Origin: Chara braunii
Taxonomy: Eukaryota; Streptophyta; Charophyceae; Charales; Characeae
Reading direction: 5' to 3'
NCBI GenBank assembly: GCA_003427395.1
Contig: BFEA01000313.1
Location: 298,715 to 362,714, forward strand
Length of the DNA stretch: 64,000 nucleotides
A program made the position numbers and the translations under genes. Below are positions 1-8,712 of this stretch, one piece after another; the stretch's first letter is position 1; each line of letters opens with the position of its first letter. The notes under the pieces were generated by a model. That model had not been told where the DNA came from. It saw nothing but the letters and a program-made list of their open reading frames with translations, and did no database searches.

Positions 1-128
1 CAGCACCAATCAGCAGACAACAAAAGTCATTTTCTTTTCCCATGAGTACAATCGAATCCTTTCGAGTCAGCGAGTCAGTGCTGACCAATCTCAATTAGAT
101 TTCATGCAAAGAGGCATTCCCTTATTAG

Positions 129-623
129 TATGCTAGTGACATTGGTTTCAGACAGAGAGATCTGTCAAACTTCGTTGTCCTGACCAATTTTGCTGATGGC
201 ACTATCCACGATCTGAGGCCCTATCTGAAGACGGGCAAAGAGGCTCAGGAGCATTTTGACGCCGTGTGGATCTCCGCCACGAGGTATCTCGAGCAGAGGG
301 AGAGAGAAATCGATGAGAGTGACACCAAACTGATTCGCAGCTTCGGGCCCAAGCTTTATACAGACTATCCTAAGCCTCCCGTTCCTTCCCTTCTCACAGA
401 TGGTACGGGCTGGCATGATATGGTTGGCTTGGCAAAGAGGTATATCTCTCCAGCGGTGATTGACATTGAGGCATTGACAGAGCCAACCGAGTACCCATAC
501 CTCAGGCGAGGAGTCTTCTCAGTGGACGGGTTGCCTACGTTGTGCGAGAAGTTCTGCTCTATGGTTAACTTTCGTGTCACGTATCATGGATGGTCATGCT
601 CAGAGCTTGTTGGCTTCAGGTGA
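129..623 (+). CDS. Unrecognised protein fragment, possibly a terminal exon
   Basis: The frame is open from position 129, just after a TAG at 126, to a TGA at 621-623, about 164 codons. It has no convincing ATG; the only in-frame start-like codon is a GTG at 264. The translation has ordinary amino-acid composition, with charged helices in the middle (around YLEQREREIDES) and a tail containing two Cys and a Trp (HGWSCSEL). Many AGs upstream could serve as splice acceptors, so this could be a last exon. It lies just upstream of a truncated retroelement LTR on the same strand, so it could equally be part of that element. I do not recognise a domain. Minus-strand frames overlapping it look like shadows. 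Confidence 0.35.
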   Translation, partial: YASDIGFRQRDLSNFVVLTNFADGTIHDLRPYLKTGKEAQEHFDAVWISATRYLEQREREIDESDTKLIRSFGPKLYTDYPKPPVPSLLTDGTGWHDMVGLAKRYISPAVIDIEALTEPTEYPYLRRGVFSVDGLPTLCEKFCSMVNFRVTYHGWSCSELVGFR

Positions 624-799
624 CATTTTGTCACGAGGCCTCAGTCTCAAACTATACGTGGGCATGGGTCGTAGCACCAGAGACAAGCAATGAAACGAGA
701 GATTGAGAATGACTATCTAGAGGGTTGAGTGAGGAGTCTTGAGAGGTGCTGACCACGCTAACTTATGTGTACTTTCTGAGATTTTTATGAGTTTCCACT

Positions 800-1125
800 C
801 TTCCTTCATTCACCCTGTCTTCGCCTTGAGTCAGTCAGTCTTGATGTTCTCTTCTGGCATTGCTTGATGATTGTACTTCATTGCTGATTATGTCACAGTT
901 CTTAAATTCCTAAATTGGCATCTTGATACACACATGGCATTTCTAACTTAATTTTTTATTATCTGCATTATCATTGCTGTTCCGAATCAAAATAAAAGAT
1001 TTCTAAGACCGGGGTCCGACGAAGATCGAAATTGAAGGGTCTCGCTCGAAGCCGGACGCACACAACAGGAAGGGATTTGCATTAATTAGTTTTGATTTAT
1101 TATTGCAACCAACAACAAAATCCTG
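800..1125 (+). repeat. Truncated 3' end of LTR family P
   Basis: This segment aligns with the 3' ends of the two full LTRs at about 22587-22905 and 31890-32210. Shared landmarks include CTTGAGTCAGTCAGTC, GAATCAAAATAAAAGAT and AACAGGAAGGGATTTGCATT. The match stops around 1125, where the other copies continue for about 60 more bases to their CA end. From there the sequence is the pol 3' region of an opposite-strand element, so 1125 is a deletion or recombination junction. The 624-799 stretch upstream shows nothing I can assign. Confidence 0.75.
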
Positions 1126-1427
1126 TTCCTTCTGTGCTTTCTTTCGGCTCTCTCACACCTCGCTCTCAGGGCTTTTCGCGACACACTCCTTCGTTCCTTT
1201 ACTCGACGACCACGACTACGTTCCGCGTTTTCGTCCTCATCCCTTGGCCTCTTTCGTCTTTTCGGTGTTTTTGGCAACGAAGGTCTCCGGACTTGGTATC
1301 ATCTCTTCGGAGCCGTTAGTAAAGACCCTTGTTTCGAGGTCTCGCCCTTCTCATAGCGGATCTCGCTTTCCACGGCTAAGGCGACCTTTCCTTTTCCTTT
1401 TGGGCCTGCCTCAAGGGCTTCTCTTTG

Positions 1428-1530
1428 TCAAAAAAGTCTCAGGCGTGCCCCCGCGACGGGATCTCTGAGTTGGGCCCCATCTAACTCTGCGAGGAGATAG
1501 GCTCCGCCATCTAACCGCTTAACCACCCAG
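1428..1530 (-). pseudogene. Integrase C-terminal tail, frameshifted
   Basis: Just beyond the stop of the long integrase frame, a different minus-strand frame encodes WVVKRLDGGAYLLAELDG, followed by AGARLRLF and a TGA at 1428-1430. This is the chromatin-proximal C-terminal segment that normally follows the GPY/F-like motif in Ty3/Gypsy integrases. It is therefore the true continuation of the integrase after a frameshift near 1520. In the main frame the motif region reads NRWILGG rather than a canonical W-x-GPY. Sequence from 1126 to 1427 is Ser/Arg- and pyrimidine-rich with no reliable coding content. Confidence 0.65.
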
Positions 1531-2562
1531 AATCCAGCGATTGACTAACTTTCTCGCCCAGGTCTTCTCCAAGGACGAGTCATACATCAGGACAAGGTCC
1601 CCAATCCTGATAGGCTCATGTCGAACACGCAAGTTTCGATCCCACCTTTCTTTTTCCTTCGTTCTTTCCTTCTCAATGTTTTGGGCCGCCTCCATCACGC
1701 CAGCGTCCAGAGTCTCAGCTATCTGCCGCAACCTTGCTTCTAACAATTCGCCCTTTGTCATACCGGGCTTCCATGCGAAACTCGTCCAAGTGTCCACATG
1801 GAATTCGATAGGTGAAGGGTAATGCCGACCAAACCATAGCGTGTAAAGGGGGTACCCTGTGCTTGACTTGACCGTCACGTTATCCGCCCAAAAAACGTAC
1901 CTAAAAAAACGTGGCCATGGGGTCTCCCAACCCTTACACCATTTCGCTAGGGCTTCTATCAATGTTTGATGCCCTCGCTCTACCGGTGCATTGCTTTGGG
2001 GATGGTAAGTGGTCGTATAAGCTGCTTGGAACCCTGCTCTTTCTAATATCTCTTTCACCTTTTGGTTCGTGAATTCGGATCCTCTATCCATGATAATTTT
2101 TCTCACGCATCCATACCTAGCAATATATTCGAACAGAAAATCTCCAATCTCTTCCGCGGTTTTCTTTTCAATGACTTTTGCTTCCACGAAACCCGTTAGA
2201 TCATCACGAGCATTAATAATGTATCGTAATCCCCCTTCCGCCTTTGGCATAGTAATCAGATCCACGTGGACCTTCTCCCTGGGCGCGGTGGGAAAGGAAG
2301 GGAAGAGGGGCTCTTTGTAGCGAACTACTGCCCTCTTTTGACACACATCACAAGTAGCGCAATACTTCTCAATCTCCTCGTACTGCCCATCCCACCAATA
2401 AAGCCTTCGAACCTTGTCGAACGTCCCCTTCACCCTTCGGTGATCACCGACGATCCCATCGTGCAATTCCTCTATGACAACTCTTCTCTCCTCAGGATCA
2501 CTGAGTACCCACATAGGCATCGCTAGCTTTGTTGACCTTTTAAAGAGGTGCCCACCTTTCAA
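1519..2562 (-). CDS. Ty3/Gypsy integrase (frameshifted at the C-terminus)
   Basis: 347 codons. The domains run in the usual order. An HHCC zinc-binding domain has HDGIVGDH followed by CATCDVC (about residues 34-70). The catalytic core has the three acidic residues visible in VHVDLI, IMDRGSEF and APVERGHQ, so DDE is intact. A basic C-terminal domain contains DLVLMYDSSLEKTW. The enzyme would insert cDNA ends into the host chromosome. It is the best-preserved gene of the element. It lies directly downstream of the RNase H segment, in a different frame from it, and its natural C-terminus continues out of frame in 1428-1530. It was probably made as part of a pol polyprotein, so the first Met is not a meaningful start. 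Confidence 0.9.
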   Translation of the reverse strand: MKGGHLFKRSTKLAMPMWVLSDPEERRVVIEELHDGIVGDHRRVKGTFDKVRRLYWWDGQYEEIEKYCATCDVCQKRAVVRYKEPLFPSFPTAPREKVHVDLITMPKAEGGLRYIINARDDLTGFVEAKVIEKKTAEEIGDFLFEYIARYGCVRKIIMDRGSEFTNQKVKEILERAGFQAAYTTTYHPQSNAPVERGHQTLIEALAKWCKGWETPWPRFFRYVFWADNVTVKSSTGYPLYTLWFGRHYPSPIEFHVDTWTSFAWKPGMTKGELLEARLRQIAETLDAGVMEAAQNIEKERTKEKERWDRNLRVRHEPIRIGDLVLMYDSSLEKTWARKLVNRWILGG

Positions 2563-2568
2563 ACAGAA

Positions 2569-2889
2569 TTAAAGTGCCTCCTTCCTCAAGGCCTCGGTCC
2601 CCTCTAGCCTCCCGGCCAGGTACAAGCCTATGTCTCGATATTTCCCGTCGTAGAGGTTGGCCAAAAATACCTTCGGGTTACGGCTTGTGCCTTCATCCGT
2701 AGGGGACTGCGGACTCACCCTATTTGCTGCGATGCTTATAGTGTCGTCCTTTGTTATGGAGCGGGCCTCGTCTTTCAACCTCGGACAGTCCTCCTCTCGG
2801 ATCGGAATTTGAGATATTTCGTCAGCTACTTGGTTTTTAGCCCCGTAAAGTTTTTCGACCTTGTAGTCATACAGCCTGATGTGGATCAT
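2569..2889 (-). pseudogene. RNase H to integrase connection of pol
   Basis: The N-terminal part (LYDYKVEKLYGAKNQVADE, then IS-QIP) is the end of the RNase H region, where Ty3/Gypsy polyproteins have W-x-x-x-L-x-x-Y-[DE]-[FY] followed by G-x-x-N-x-V-A-D-x-L-S-R. The rest is the variable linker that precedes the integrase zinc domain. The segment is in the same frame as the integrase but separated from it by a stop at 2569-2571, so the polyprotein is broken here. The Asp of VADE is the fourth acidic residue expected of the RNase H active site. Confidence 0.75.
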
Positions 2890-2893
2890 CCAC

Positions 2894-3244
2894 TTAGCTT
2901 GTCAGTGAAAAGTCTTTTTGAAATACTGCTGCTACCGCGGTCGGGTTCACCCGAAGGAGGAATCGCCTTCCATAAATGTAATGCCTAAAGGTCTTTAGAC
3001 AGTGCAACACCCCCAATACATCTTTCTTAAACTGACTGTAGTTTCTTTCGATCGGATTGAGCGCCCAACTTTCAAATTTTAAAGGTCGCTCCTTGCCTTC
3101 TCTATCCTTTTGGGACAGGAGTCCCCCTATCGAAAAAGCTCCTACGTCTGTTGATACTATAAAAGGCTTATGCTCTTCATCCTCAAAGAAAGGCACACCT
3201 AACACTTGACCTCCCTCGCAGAATTCTTCCTTGAGAATTTCCAT
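2894..3244 (-). pseudogene. RNase H domain with altered active-site positions
   Basis: The segment contains PFIVSTDVGAFSIGGLLSQ, the first RNase H strand with its catalytic Asp, then NYSQFKKDVLGVLHCLKTFR and YIYGRRFLLRVNPTAV. In active family members the second block has a Glu (E-x-E-L) and the third an Asp (T-D-H). Here those sites read K-K-D and V-N-P, so two catalytic acids look lost. RNase H would remove the RNA strand after minus-strand synthesis. The frame differs from the connection segment downstream, so a frameshift separates them near 2890. This is a dead domain unless the substitutions are sequencing errors. Confidence 0.8.
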
Positions 3245-3271
3245 TGCCCTTTCCTTGTCTCCTCCCCAATC

Positions 3272-3892
3272 CTATTTTTCAGCTTTACGGAGCAACTTCC
3301 GGAGGGGTTCCGCTTTGTCACTGTAGGCCTTTATGAAGATGCACCAATAGCCCATCACCCCTAGAAATTGTCGCACCTCAGTCATTGATTTGAGGGGAGA
3401 AGGCCATAGTATTAGCTTCTCCAACTTAGCGGGATCCGGTCTCCTTCCGTCTTTGTCACAAATGAATCCCAGTATTTTGATAGAAGAGACCGCCCACCGG
3501 CTCTTGGTCCCATTGACGGTGAGGTTCGCGTCGTCTAATTTTCTTAGAACTGCCTCCACGTCTGTCATGTGGTCCACCATAAATTTTCTGACCCGTGGTA
3601 AAATTTCTGTTTCGTCCTTCCATACCGGCCCCTTAATTGGAAAGTCGTCTAGAAAAACCTCCACTTTCTCTGGAATGATTTATTTAAGGACTGCGATCAT
3701 TGCCCTTTGAAAAACGGCGACTCCATTGGTCCATCCCATTGGCACAACCATCATTTGTACCACACCTAACGGAGTGTGCATAGCCGTCATGTGTCTATCA
3801 CGATAATCTAAGGGAATCTCATCATACCCTGAAAAAAGGTCACAGATGGACTAAATAGATCGTCCAACCGCACCTTCTAACAGGAGATCCGC
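3272..3892 (-). pseudogene. Reverse transcriptase palm and thumb, interrupted
   Basis: The downstream part (3272-3664) begins at VEVFLDDFPIKG, where FLDD is the catalytic Y/F-x-D-D box with both Asp kept. It continues through LGFICDKDGRR and a block ending in FLGVMGYW, the connection to RNase H. The upstream part (3665-3892) encodes CDLFSGYDEIPLDYRD and VVPMGWTNGVAVFQRAM, the palm segment that holds the first catalytic Asp and the P-F-G-L-x-N-A-P-equivalent strand. In-frame stops near 3666 and 3853 split the domain. The reaction is RNA-templated cDNA synthesis primed by a tRNA. Confidence 0.85.
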
Positions 3893-4501
3893 TTAGGGTA
3901 TGGACCCGACGTCTCGGATGGTGACGACATTCGTTCTTTGAAGGTCTTGGATCCATCTAAGTTTATTACTACATCCTTTCCGGATGAAAAACCACTTGTT
4001 GGTATAGGCACTTTCGCAAGGCTCGACCACGAAAGTCCTGATTTTCTCTTTTATGAAGACAACTATTTCCTCCTCCTTTTGCGCGTACGTCCACGGAGGC
4101 CTATTTTTCCACGGAACGTGAGGAATGGTATGAATCCTCGTGGGCTTAGTGTACCTCGGGTCTATCCTTCCCCGTTCCGAGTCTTCAAAGGCTATAATCT
4201 TGTCGCACCCTCTTAAGATAGCTATTATGAGCTCCTTTTCGTGATCCGCGAGATTTCCATCCTCTATGTTCATCTTCACCACCCGTTCGACAGTGATTCT
4301 CTGCCCTTCATTCTCTTTTCGCTTCCTAATGATCTCAGCTATCTCCTCCTCGCAAATCGTGACCTCCCCTGTTCTGTCCCAGCTGACCGCGGCGGGTTTT
4401 ACTTTCTCTGCCTCGGTTTTATGTTTCCTACCTCCGCCGGTTAGAGGGATTCTTCCAAAAAAGACAGCTTCACACAACCTCCAAACTCCTCCTCGTCGCA
4501 T
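3893..4501 (-). pseudogene. Reverse transcriptase N-terminal fingers
   Basis: The C-terminal third holds the RT entry motif: VVEPCESAYTNKWFFIRK, then LRWIQDLQRTNVVTIRDVG. In Ty3/Gypsy RTs this corresponds to E-P-S-x-S-x-[WY]-x-x-P followed by R-x-C-x-D-Y-R-x-L-N-x-x-T. The second Cys-x-Asp-Tyr-Arg stretch reads W-I-Q-D-L-Q-R here. The N-terminal part is charged linker, including a block of EEIAEIIRKRKE type. A stop at 3893-3895 ends the frame before the palm. Confidence 0.8.
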
Positions 4502-4709
4502 TCCTTTTCGTATCCTATCCCGTTGATCACAATCATATCTCCGACCTCCTCAACCTCTATTTTGTCTTCCAGAAGTGCCTTCCCGGAAAAAAAGGATCTC
4601 ATCCAGGCGGGCCAGGCACATCCTAGATCTACCACCTCCTTTCTTCGGGACGCTAATACGATTATGCTCATCTTGGGCATCTACAGTCCGGAGGACCACA
4701 CGCACTCCG
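4441..4709 (-). pseudogene. Protease to RT linker of pol
   Basis: A minus-strand frame of 79 codons (4441-4680) lies between the protease and RT segments. It shows ASRRKEVVDLGCAWP and an acidic tail (VEEVGDMIVINGIGYEKE). No catalytic motif is visible. Position and strand match the poorly conserved linker that joins protease to RT. It overlaps the start of the RT fingers segment in another frame, which marks a frameshift at 4441-4501. Confidence 0.5.
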
Positions 4710-5021
4710 TCAGGGGACTGAATGGAGAGTGTCTGACTCCCATCCGGGAAGATCAACCGTAGTCGCGTGCACCGCAGTTAACCAGGTCCGCCCAAGTATT
4801 AGTTCCGACGAGCATTCCTTCATGGAAAAGATTGGCACACTAGCTTCTACCCCCTCGACCTTGATTACCGGCTTGTGGCAAACCCTTTCGGCCGGCTGCA
4901 ACTTGTTGTCTGCCACGACCATGGACATGGCGATTTCCTTATCTATTTCTAGTACCAATTCTCTGGCAATCGAGCTCCGACAGACAGTCGATTTAGACCC
5001 ATTATCCACCAATGCCCTCAT
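4710..5021 (-). CDS. Retroelement aspartic protease (pol N-terminus)
   Basis: The frame begins with MRALVDNGSKSTVCRSSIA. This matches the flap-proximal active-site strand of retropepsin-like proteases, normally [LIV]-[LIV]-D-[ST]-G-[AS]. The catalytic Asp is kept, but the next residue is Asn instead of Ser or Thr. About 60 residues on it has SSELILGRTWLTA, the I-L-G-x-[PD]-[WF]-L block typical of this family. The protein would cut the Gag-Pol precursor. It sits between the gag spacer and RT as expected. About 104 codons is normal for this domain. The frame stops at 4710. Confidence 0.8.
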   Translation of the reverse strand: MRALVDNGSKSTVCRSSIARELVLEIDKEIAMSMVVADNKLQPAERVCHKPVIKVEGVEASVPIFSMKECSSELILGRTWLTAVHATTVDLPGWESDTLHSVP

Positions 5022-5135
5022 ATCTCACTCGTTAACTGCAACTTTTAGCTGACCACTGCCCAACACATAAAACCTCTTTATTTCTTCTTCCGAGAAGCAA
5101 TTTGCCGGCAGGCTTTCCATAGTGATTCTTGAGGA

Positions 5136-5450
5136 CTACGCCGTCCCGGACTGAGCACCTTCCTTGGCTACCATATTACCCGAGGCTGTTGTCCCTTGAG
5201 CCATCGGAATTCTCACCTTTTTGGTGATACTCAAAAGTTCATCTCTCGCGTTCTTACTGGCCGCGAGGTACTCGAGTAGCGTGCAGTGCATGGGCTGCAT
5301 CAGAGTCCGCCTGAGAGGAGCCACTGTATCTATCTCGTCTAAGGTACATTTCATCTCAAACTTTTTTGGCCCCGTTTTTCGAGGTGAGGTGGGTTCCCCT
5401 TCCCCTTTTCCTTCTGCCTCCTTTTTCTCTTCGATCTTCGCGTTCGTCAT
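5136..5450 (-). CDS. Gag-Pol spacer region upstream of the protease
   Basis: 104 codons in the protease frame. The N-terminal third is highly charged (AKIEEKKEAEGKGEGE). The rest resembles the stretch that precedes the protease in several fungal and algal Ty3/Gypsy elements, with a PLRRTLMQP-like block followed by LLEYLAASKNARDELL. That block is probably a helical region that remains at the C-terminus of Gag or the N-terminus of Pol. Between 5450 and 5582 the frame is broken. I assign no enzymatic function. Confidence 0.5.
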   Translation of the reverse strand: MTNAKIEEKKEAEGKGEGEPTSPRKTGPKKFEMKCTLDEIDTVAPLRRTLMQPMHCTLLEYLAASKNARDELLSITKKVRIPMAQGTTASGNMVAKEGAQSGTA

Positions 5451-5581
5451 TGCCTGGTCCCCGCCCGTGCCGTTTTTCTCGAGAGCAGGCCCTTTTTTTT
5501 CCAGAAGAACTGGCCCGGGCTTGAGTTCGCACTCTTAAGCACTACTCGGCCTCGACCTCTTCGAGGGAAGTCTCTACAAAC

Positions 5582-6181
5582 TTAATGCTGGAGACTTGGG
5601 CTCCCGGATCGAAATTCCTTGGGTTGGGGCGGGTTCCGCCATCTGAACCCTAGATGTCCCTGCTGTTCCGCTAGTCTTAGGTCTCTTTTCAACTTTTCTT
5701 CTTGTAGGGCTATCCGCTTGTCCACATTCACCTTCATAGAAGGGTAGAACGAAACGGGTTCCCCGTCATCAGCCCACACCACCCACTTATTTTCATTCAA
5801 CTTTACAACCCCCAGTCTCAGTGCCTCTGTGAGGTGCGGGCACTCGCGTTTGATGTGGTTCTCTTCGTTGCAATATACACAGCCACTCCGGGGGGTAGGG
5901 TTGGGCGGACGAGTCTCGGCGGAAGGTCCCGAGCTGCTCGCCGGTCCATCCCCAAGTAGAGGAGGAACCCTTGTCGGTTGCACTTCCGGTCTTGAACCTC
6001 GGGGCCTATTTTGAGGAGGGTTACCCCAACGGCCGTCCCTCGCATCCTTCCAGTGGGAGCTCCCCCAATCGGACCCCCTATTGATCCCACTATCTTGATC
6101 ACCTCTCCAAGCTCCTTGATTCCCATCTCCAGGCTTGTGTCTCCAGTTTCTCTGGCCTCCGCCCCAACGCTGTCCCGGCAA
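5582..6181 (-). CDS. Gag nucleocapsid region with CCHC zinc knuckle
   Basis: The N-terminal 90 residues are Gly/Arg/Trp/Asn-rich (RWGGGQRNWRHKPGDG), a typical low-complexity RNA-binding segment. At about residues 101-114 there is a zinc knuckle, CVYCNEENHIKREC, which fits C-x2-C-x4-H-x4-C exactly. After it comes a conserved-looking segment KLNENKWVVWADDGEPV and a charged helix. The protein would bind genomic RNA during packaging. It is in the same frame as the capsid ORF at 6230-6877, separated by a short interruption around 6182-6229. Confidence 0.85.
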   Translation of the reverse strand: MPGQRWGGGQRNWRHKPGDGNQGAWRGDQDSGINRGSDWGSSHWKDARDGRWGNPPQNRPRGSRPEVQPTRVPPLLGDGPASSSGPSAETRPPNPTPRSGCVYCNEENHIKRECPHLTEALRLGVVKLNENKWVVWADDGEPVSFYPSMKVNVDKRIALQEEKLKRDLRLAEQQGHLGFRWRNPPQPKEFRSGSPSLQH

Positions 6182-6229
6182 ACCATGAGAGGACCGATCG
6201 TTTTCTCATGGAGCATCGTTTCTCGGACC

Positions 6230-6877
6230 TCACCCTTGTTTCAAGGCGTGATCCAAAATTTCCTTCATGTATTCTCTCACGTCCATCCCTCCTCCGGTAA
6301 AGACTATCTCGACAACTTTCTCAAAACACGCTGAGTCCCTGTGGGCCTTCTCAAGGGCCTCTTTCGTTTTCTCTTCGGGAAGGTGCACCATAAACATCAC
6401 ACACCTATTTACTTCTGATAGCATCCCCCTATCCACTAGAGCCTGAGAGAGCCTTTTGAACCTCTTGGTGAAAGCCACCAGACTTTCTTGTTCCCCGCGG
6501 GTCACTTGTCGCAGACTCTCAATTGTCGGGATCAGATCATCGCATGCAAAGGTCCTTAACAGGCTTGCTTTGAAGGTCCTCCATCTTCTATTGGGAGGGT
6601 AGATTGCTCTAATGGCTTGGTCAAGTTCCGGGTCAAAGTGTTGGATGAAGTGGTCTATCCATTCTTTATCGGAGAATGTTTTACGGAAGGCGTATCTTTC
6701 CGACTTTTCCACGAACCAAGTCACGTCTCTCCCAGTGAAATAGAGGGCCTCCACTCCCAAGTTTACATCATAGTAGGGAACGCGCCTGTCATCGTAGCGT
6801 CGGAAATAAGGCCCTTCAACTGACCCGTCTATGACAGGGTCATAGGGCTTGTACCAAGCCGGATCCAAATGTTCCAT
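6230..6877 (-). CDS. Gag capsid-like domain
   Basis: 215 codons. The middle contains LGVEALYFTGRDVTWFVEK and WIDHFIQHFDPELDQAI, followed by RRWRTFKASLLRTFACDD. This matches the retrotransposon Gag pattern, in which F-x-G-x-D-V-x-x-F is followed by helices and then W-x-x-F-K-x-x-L-x-x-x-F. The C-terminal half (SLRQVTRGEQESLVAFTKRF, then LSQALV) is the expected second helical half. The protein would assemble the particle. The nucleocapsid segment follows in frame. Upstream, the N-terminal acidic region of Gag is broken. The RW-(x)5-8-F-x-DD feature recurs in the gag fragment of unit A at about 46200. Confidence 0.85.
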   Translation of the reverse strand: MEHLDPAWYKPYDPVIDGSVEGPYFRRYDDRRVPYYDVNLGVEALYFTGRDVTWFVEKSERYAFRKTFSDKEWIDHFIQHFDPELDQAIRAIYPPNRRWRTFKASLLRTFACDDLIPTIESLRQVTRGEQESLVAFTKRFKRLSQALVDRGMLSEVNRCVMFMVHLPEEKTKEALEKAHRDSACFEKVVEIVFTGGGMDVREYMKEILDHALKQG

Positions 6878-7770
6878 GCGAGGCTGACTCCGAAGTCGCC
6901 CCCAAGGACCTTCTTCCCGGGGGTATCTCTCCTCTTCTGCCCATTCCTATCTCGTAGGCCCTATATCTCGCCAAACCCTCCCTGTCAGATCCGCGTTCCT
7001 ACCAGTCATATCCCAGAAGCCCAAGCCGTTTCGGCTCCCCGAACACCCCACCGGTGCGCGCCTCCGACATTTTCAGTCGTTCGTCCTCCGAGTACTTCTC
7101 TACTCCGGATCGCTCCTTCCTCATCCCGCCGAGGTCCCCAATCGCTTGCTCTATCCTGTGCCATCGGCGGACCTCCATCTCCTCTTTTTGCCGCGCTCAT
7201 CTGATCGTCCCATCGAGTTTCGACGGGAATGCCTCTCGAGGCTTCCGCTACCCTTCTCTCGTTGGAACTCGCGATTCAAGGTCTTTGCGCAAACGTACCA
7301 CAGTATCCACCCTTTGCCTAGCCGGACCGTCCATCTCTACTAGGGGACGCTCTATACTCCGCTCATCCTTATCTCTAATGCCCACACTATATCGACCATC
7401 CCTCCTGCCTCCTTACTCAGTCTAGTTCCTAGCTCCATTCCTTTAGCAACATCCATCAACCCGGGAACTTGTGAGTGTACGGGTTCGACCTCACTCTCCA
7501 TTCGCCCGATTGTTTCCTCTTATTCACTTTCCTCGCTAGTATCCGTACTCCCTCTGCTACTACTACTCCTCCCCGAGCCTTCTTCCTCTTCATTGGTCGT
7601 GCCTCCCTCTTCACTCTCTGCTGACTCCTCGCTCGTCACGGTCCACCACGAGTCTCGCGCCAACTTTCGTCATAAGTCGCCAGTGCTAAACGCGCGATCT
7701 CTAGGTCGGGGACGTTCTCAATTCCTTCCTGAGAACAGTGTCATATTAAATCTCTATCTACTTCCCCTGC
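6878..7770 (-). pseudogene. Degenerate acidic N-terminal region of gag
   Basis: No single frame is open. At 7535-7650 the minus strand encodes an acidic Ser-rich stretch with SEESAESEEGG and SSSSRGSTDTSEESE, broken by a TAA and followed in frame by MESEVEPVHSQVPG. The 7006-7200 stretch is Arg/Gly-rich. Acidic and Ser-rich leaders are common at the N-terminus of long Gag proteins, and the position directly upstream of the capsid ORF supports that reading. Several frameshifts are needed. The plus-strand frames in this interval are pyrimidine-driven shadows. Confidence 0.4.
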
Positions 7771-8229
7771 CTATCCTTGAAATAGGGGCTTGATGAATTT
7801 CCCCACTCGCGCCCACCATTCGAAGTTTGTTTCGCGCAGATACTCCCAACACTGAGTGAACAGCTCGTGCCCTCCGGCTTCTCCCAATGGGAAATTCTCG
7901 ATTACCCACCCCCGGTTCAAAATTTTCCTTACTGCTGAGTCGTCAGGGTAGAGCAAGCGATAAACCCACGACGAAACTTCCCAGGTTCGACCGTGTGCCG
8001 CCCGAGGAACCTCTTCCCGCCCTTTGTATTCGACTCGGTCTACCACACGCTCTTGTGAGGAGGCTTCTCCCAACCTTTTAAGCCGGTGCAATGCCCTCTT
8101 AGCGATCCCTAAAGGGTCCTTCCCTTCTGCTAGTTCGGTTGTGAAGAGTTGCCTATCACTTTCCAATAGGAAAATTTCTGCCCGCCGCGTTCTGAGGTTT
8201 TCTTCGGAGACTACCGAGAAACGAATCAC
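7771..8229 (-). CDS. Accessory family copy g (gag-proximal)
   Basis: 152 codons of unrecognised protein that align with the downstream half of the repeated family. It has the strand AEIFLLESDRQ, then GKDPL at the same distance (residues 17-21 from the F) as GQDPL in copy f. LKRL follows, and further on EVSSWVYRLL and a Cys 42 residues after the start of that block (GGHELFTQC). The usual [LV]-P before the strand is replaced by S-S here. It is the last member of the array before gag. Function unknown. It is one of the longer uninterrupted members. Confidence 0.55.
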   Translation of the reverse strand: MIRFSVVSEENLRTRRAEIFLLESDRQLFTTELAEGKDPLGIAKRALHRLKRLGEASSQERVVDRVEYKGREEVPRAAHGRTWEVSSWVYRLLYPDDSAVRKILNRGWVIENFPLGEAGGHELFTQCWEYLRETNFEWWARVGKFIKPLFQG

Positions 8230-8373
8230 CGATTCTTGATCGTATATTTCAAAGAATTTTGCGTCCCTTCAGTGTTAACCTTTGGGAGAGTTACCCCGTA
8301 CCTCCTTCCTGATTTCCAAGCTCGTTCCAGGATCCCGATGGGGTTTCCAGGTTCGTACCTAATCATTGGCAAT

Positions 8374-8712
8374 TTATCGTACCCCGGCCATCCTCTCCGC
8401 CATCACGGCCAAGGAATCTTCACAATTCTGCCGAGCGTCGACTCCTCCCTCACTCAGCACCAGTCGCAGAGTCTTTTCGTATTCACCCGACCTATCCCCA
8501 AATCGAGCCTCCACCAAGTGTAATCTTGCTTCAAGCGGTACACCTAAGCTTCTCGCGTCTTCATCGAACCTTCTCTCGACCTCCAATAGCGGCTCCCTCC
8601 ATTCCCTTGTGACGCGGGTCCCTCCCAATTCCCCTATCGCGACTGAAAATTTTGCTAAGTCGTCAACGGCCTCTTCTTCCACAAAGCAAGCCTTCGGATT
8701 TCTACAAGGCAT
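8374..8712 (-). CDS. Accessory family copy h (partial)
   Basis: 112 codons. ACFVEEEAVDDLAKFSVAIG matches the Y/F-L-x-x-E-[AG]-x-V-[DE] segment of copies a and f in the same order, followed by EPLLEVERRF (compare KPILRRIF in copy a) and EKTLRLVL in the position of the [LV]-P strand. It ends soon after a Cys (ARQNCED), so the C-terminal helix block looks short or lost. The 5' end overlaps the 8655-9059 frame, which may be its frameshifted N-terminal half. Unrecognised outside this family. Confidence 0.45.
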   Translation of the reverse strand: MPCRNPKACFVEEEAVDDLAKFSVAIGELGGTRVTREWREPLLEVERRFDEDARSLGVPLEARLHLVEARFGDRSGEYEKTLRLVLSEGGVDARQNCEDSLAVMAERMAGVR

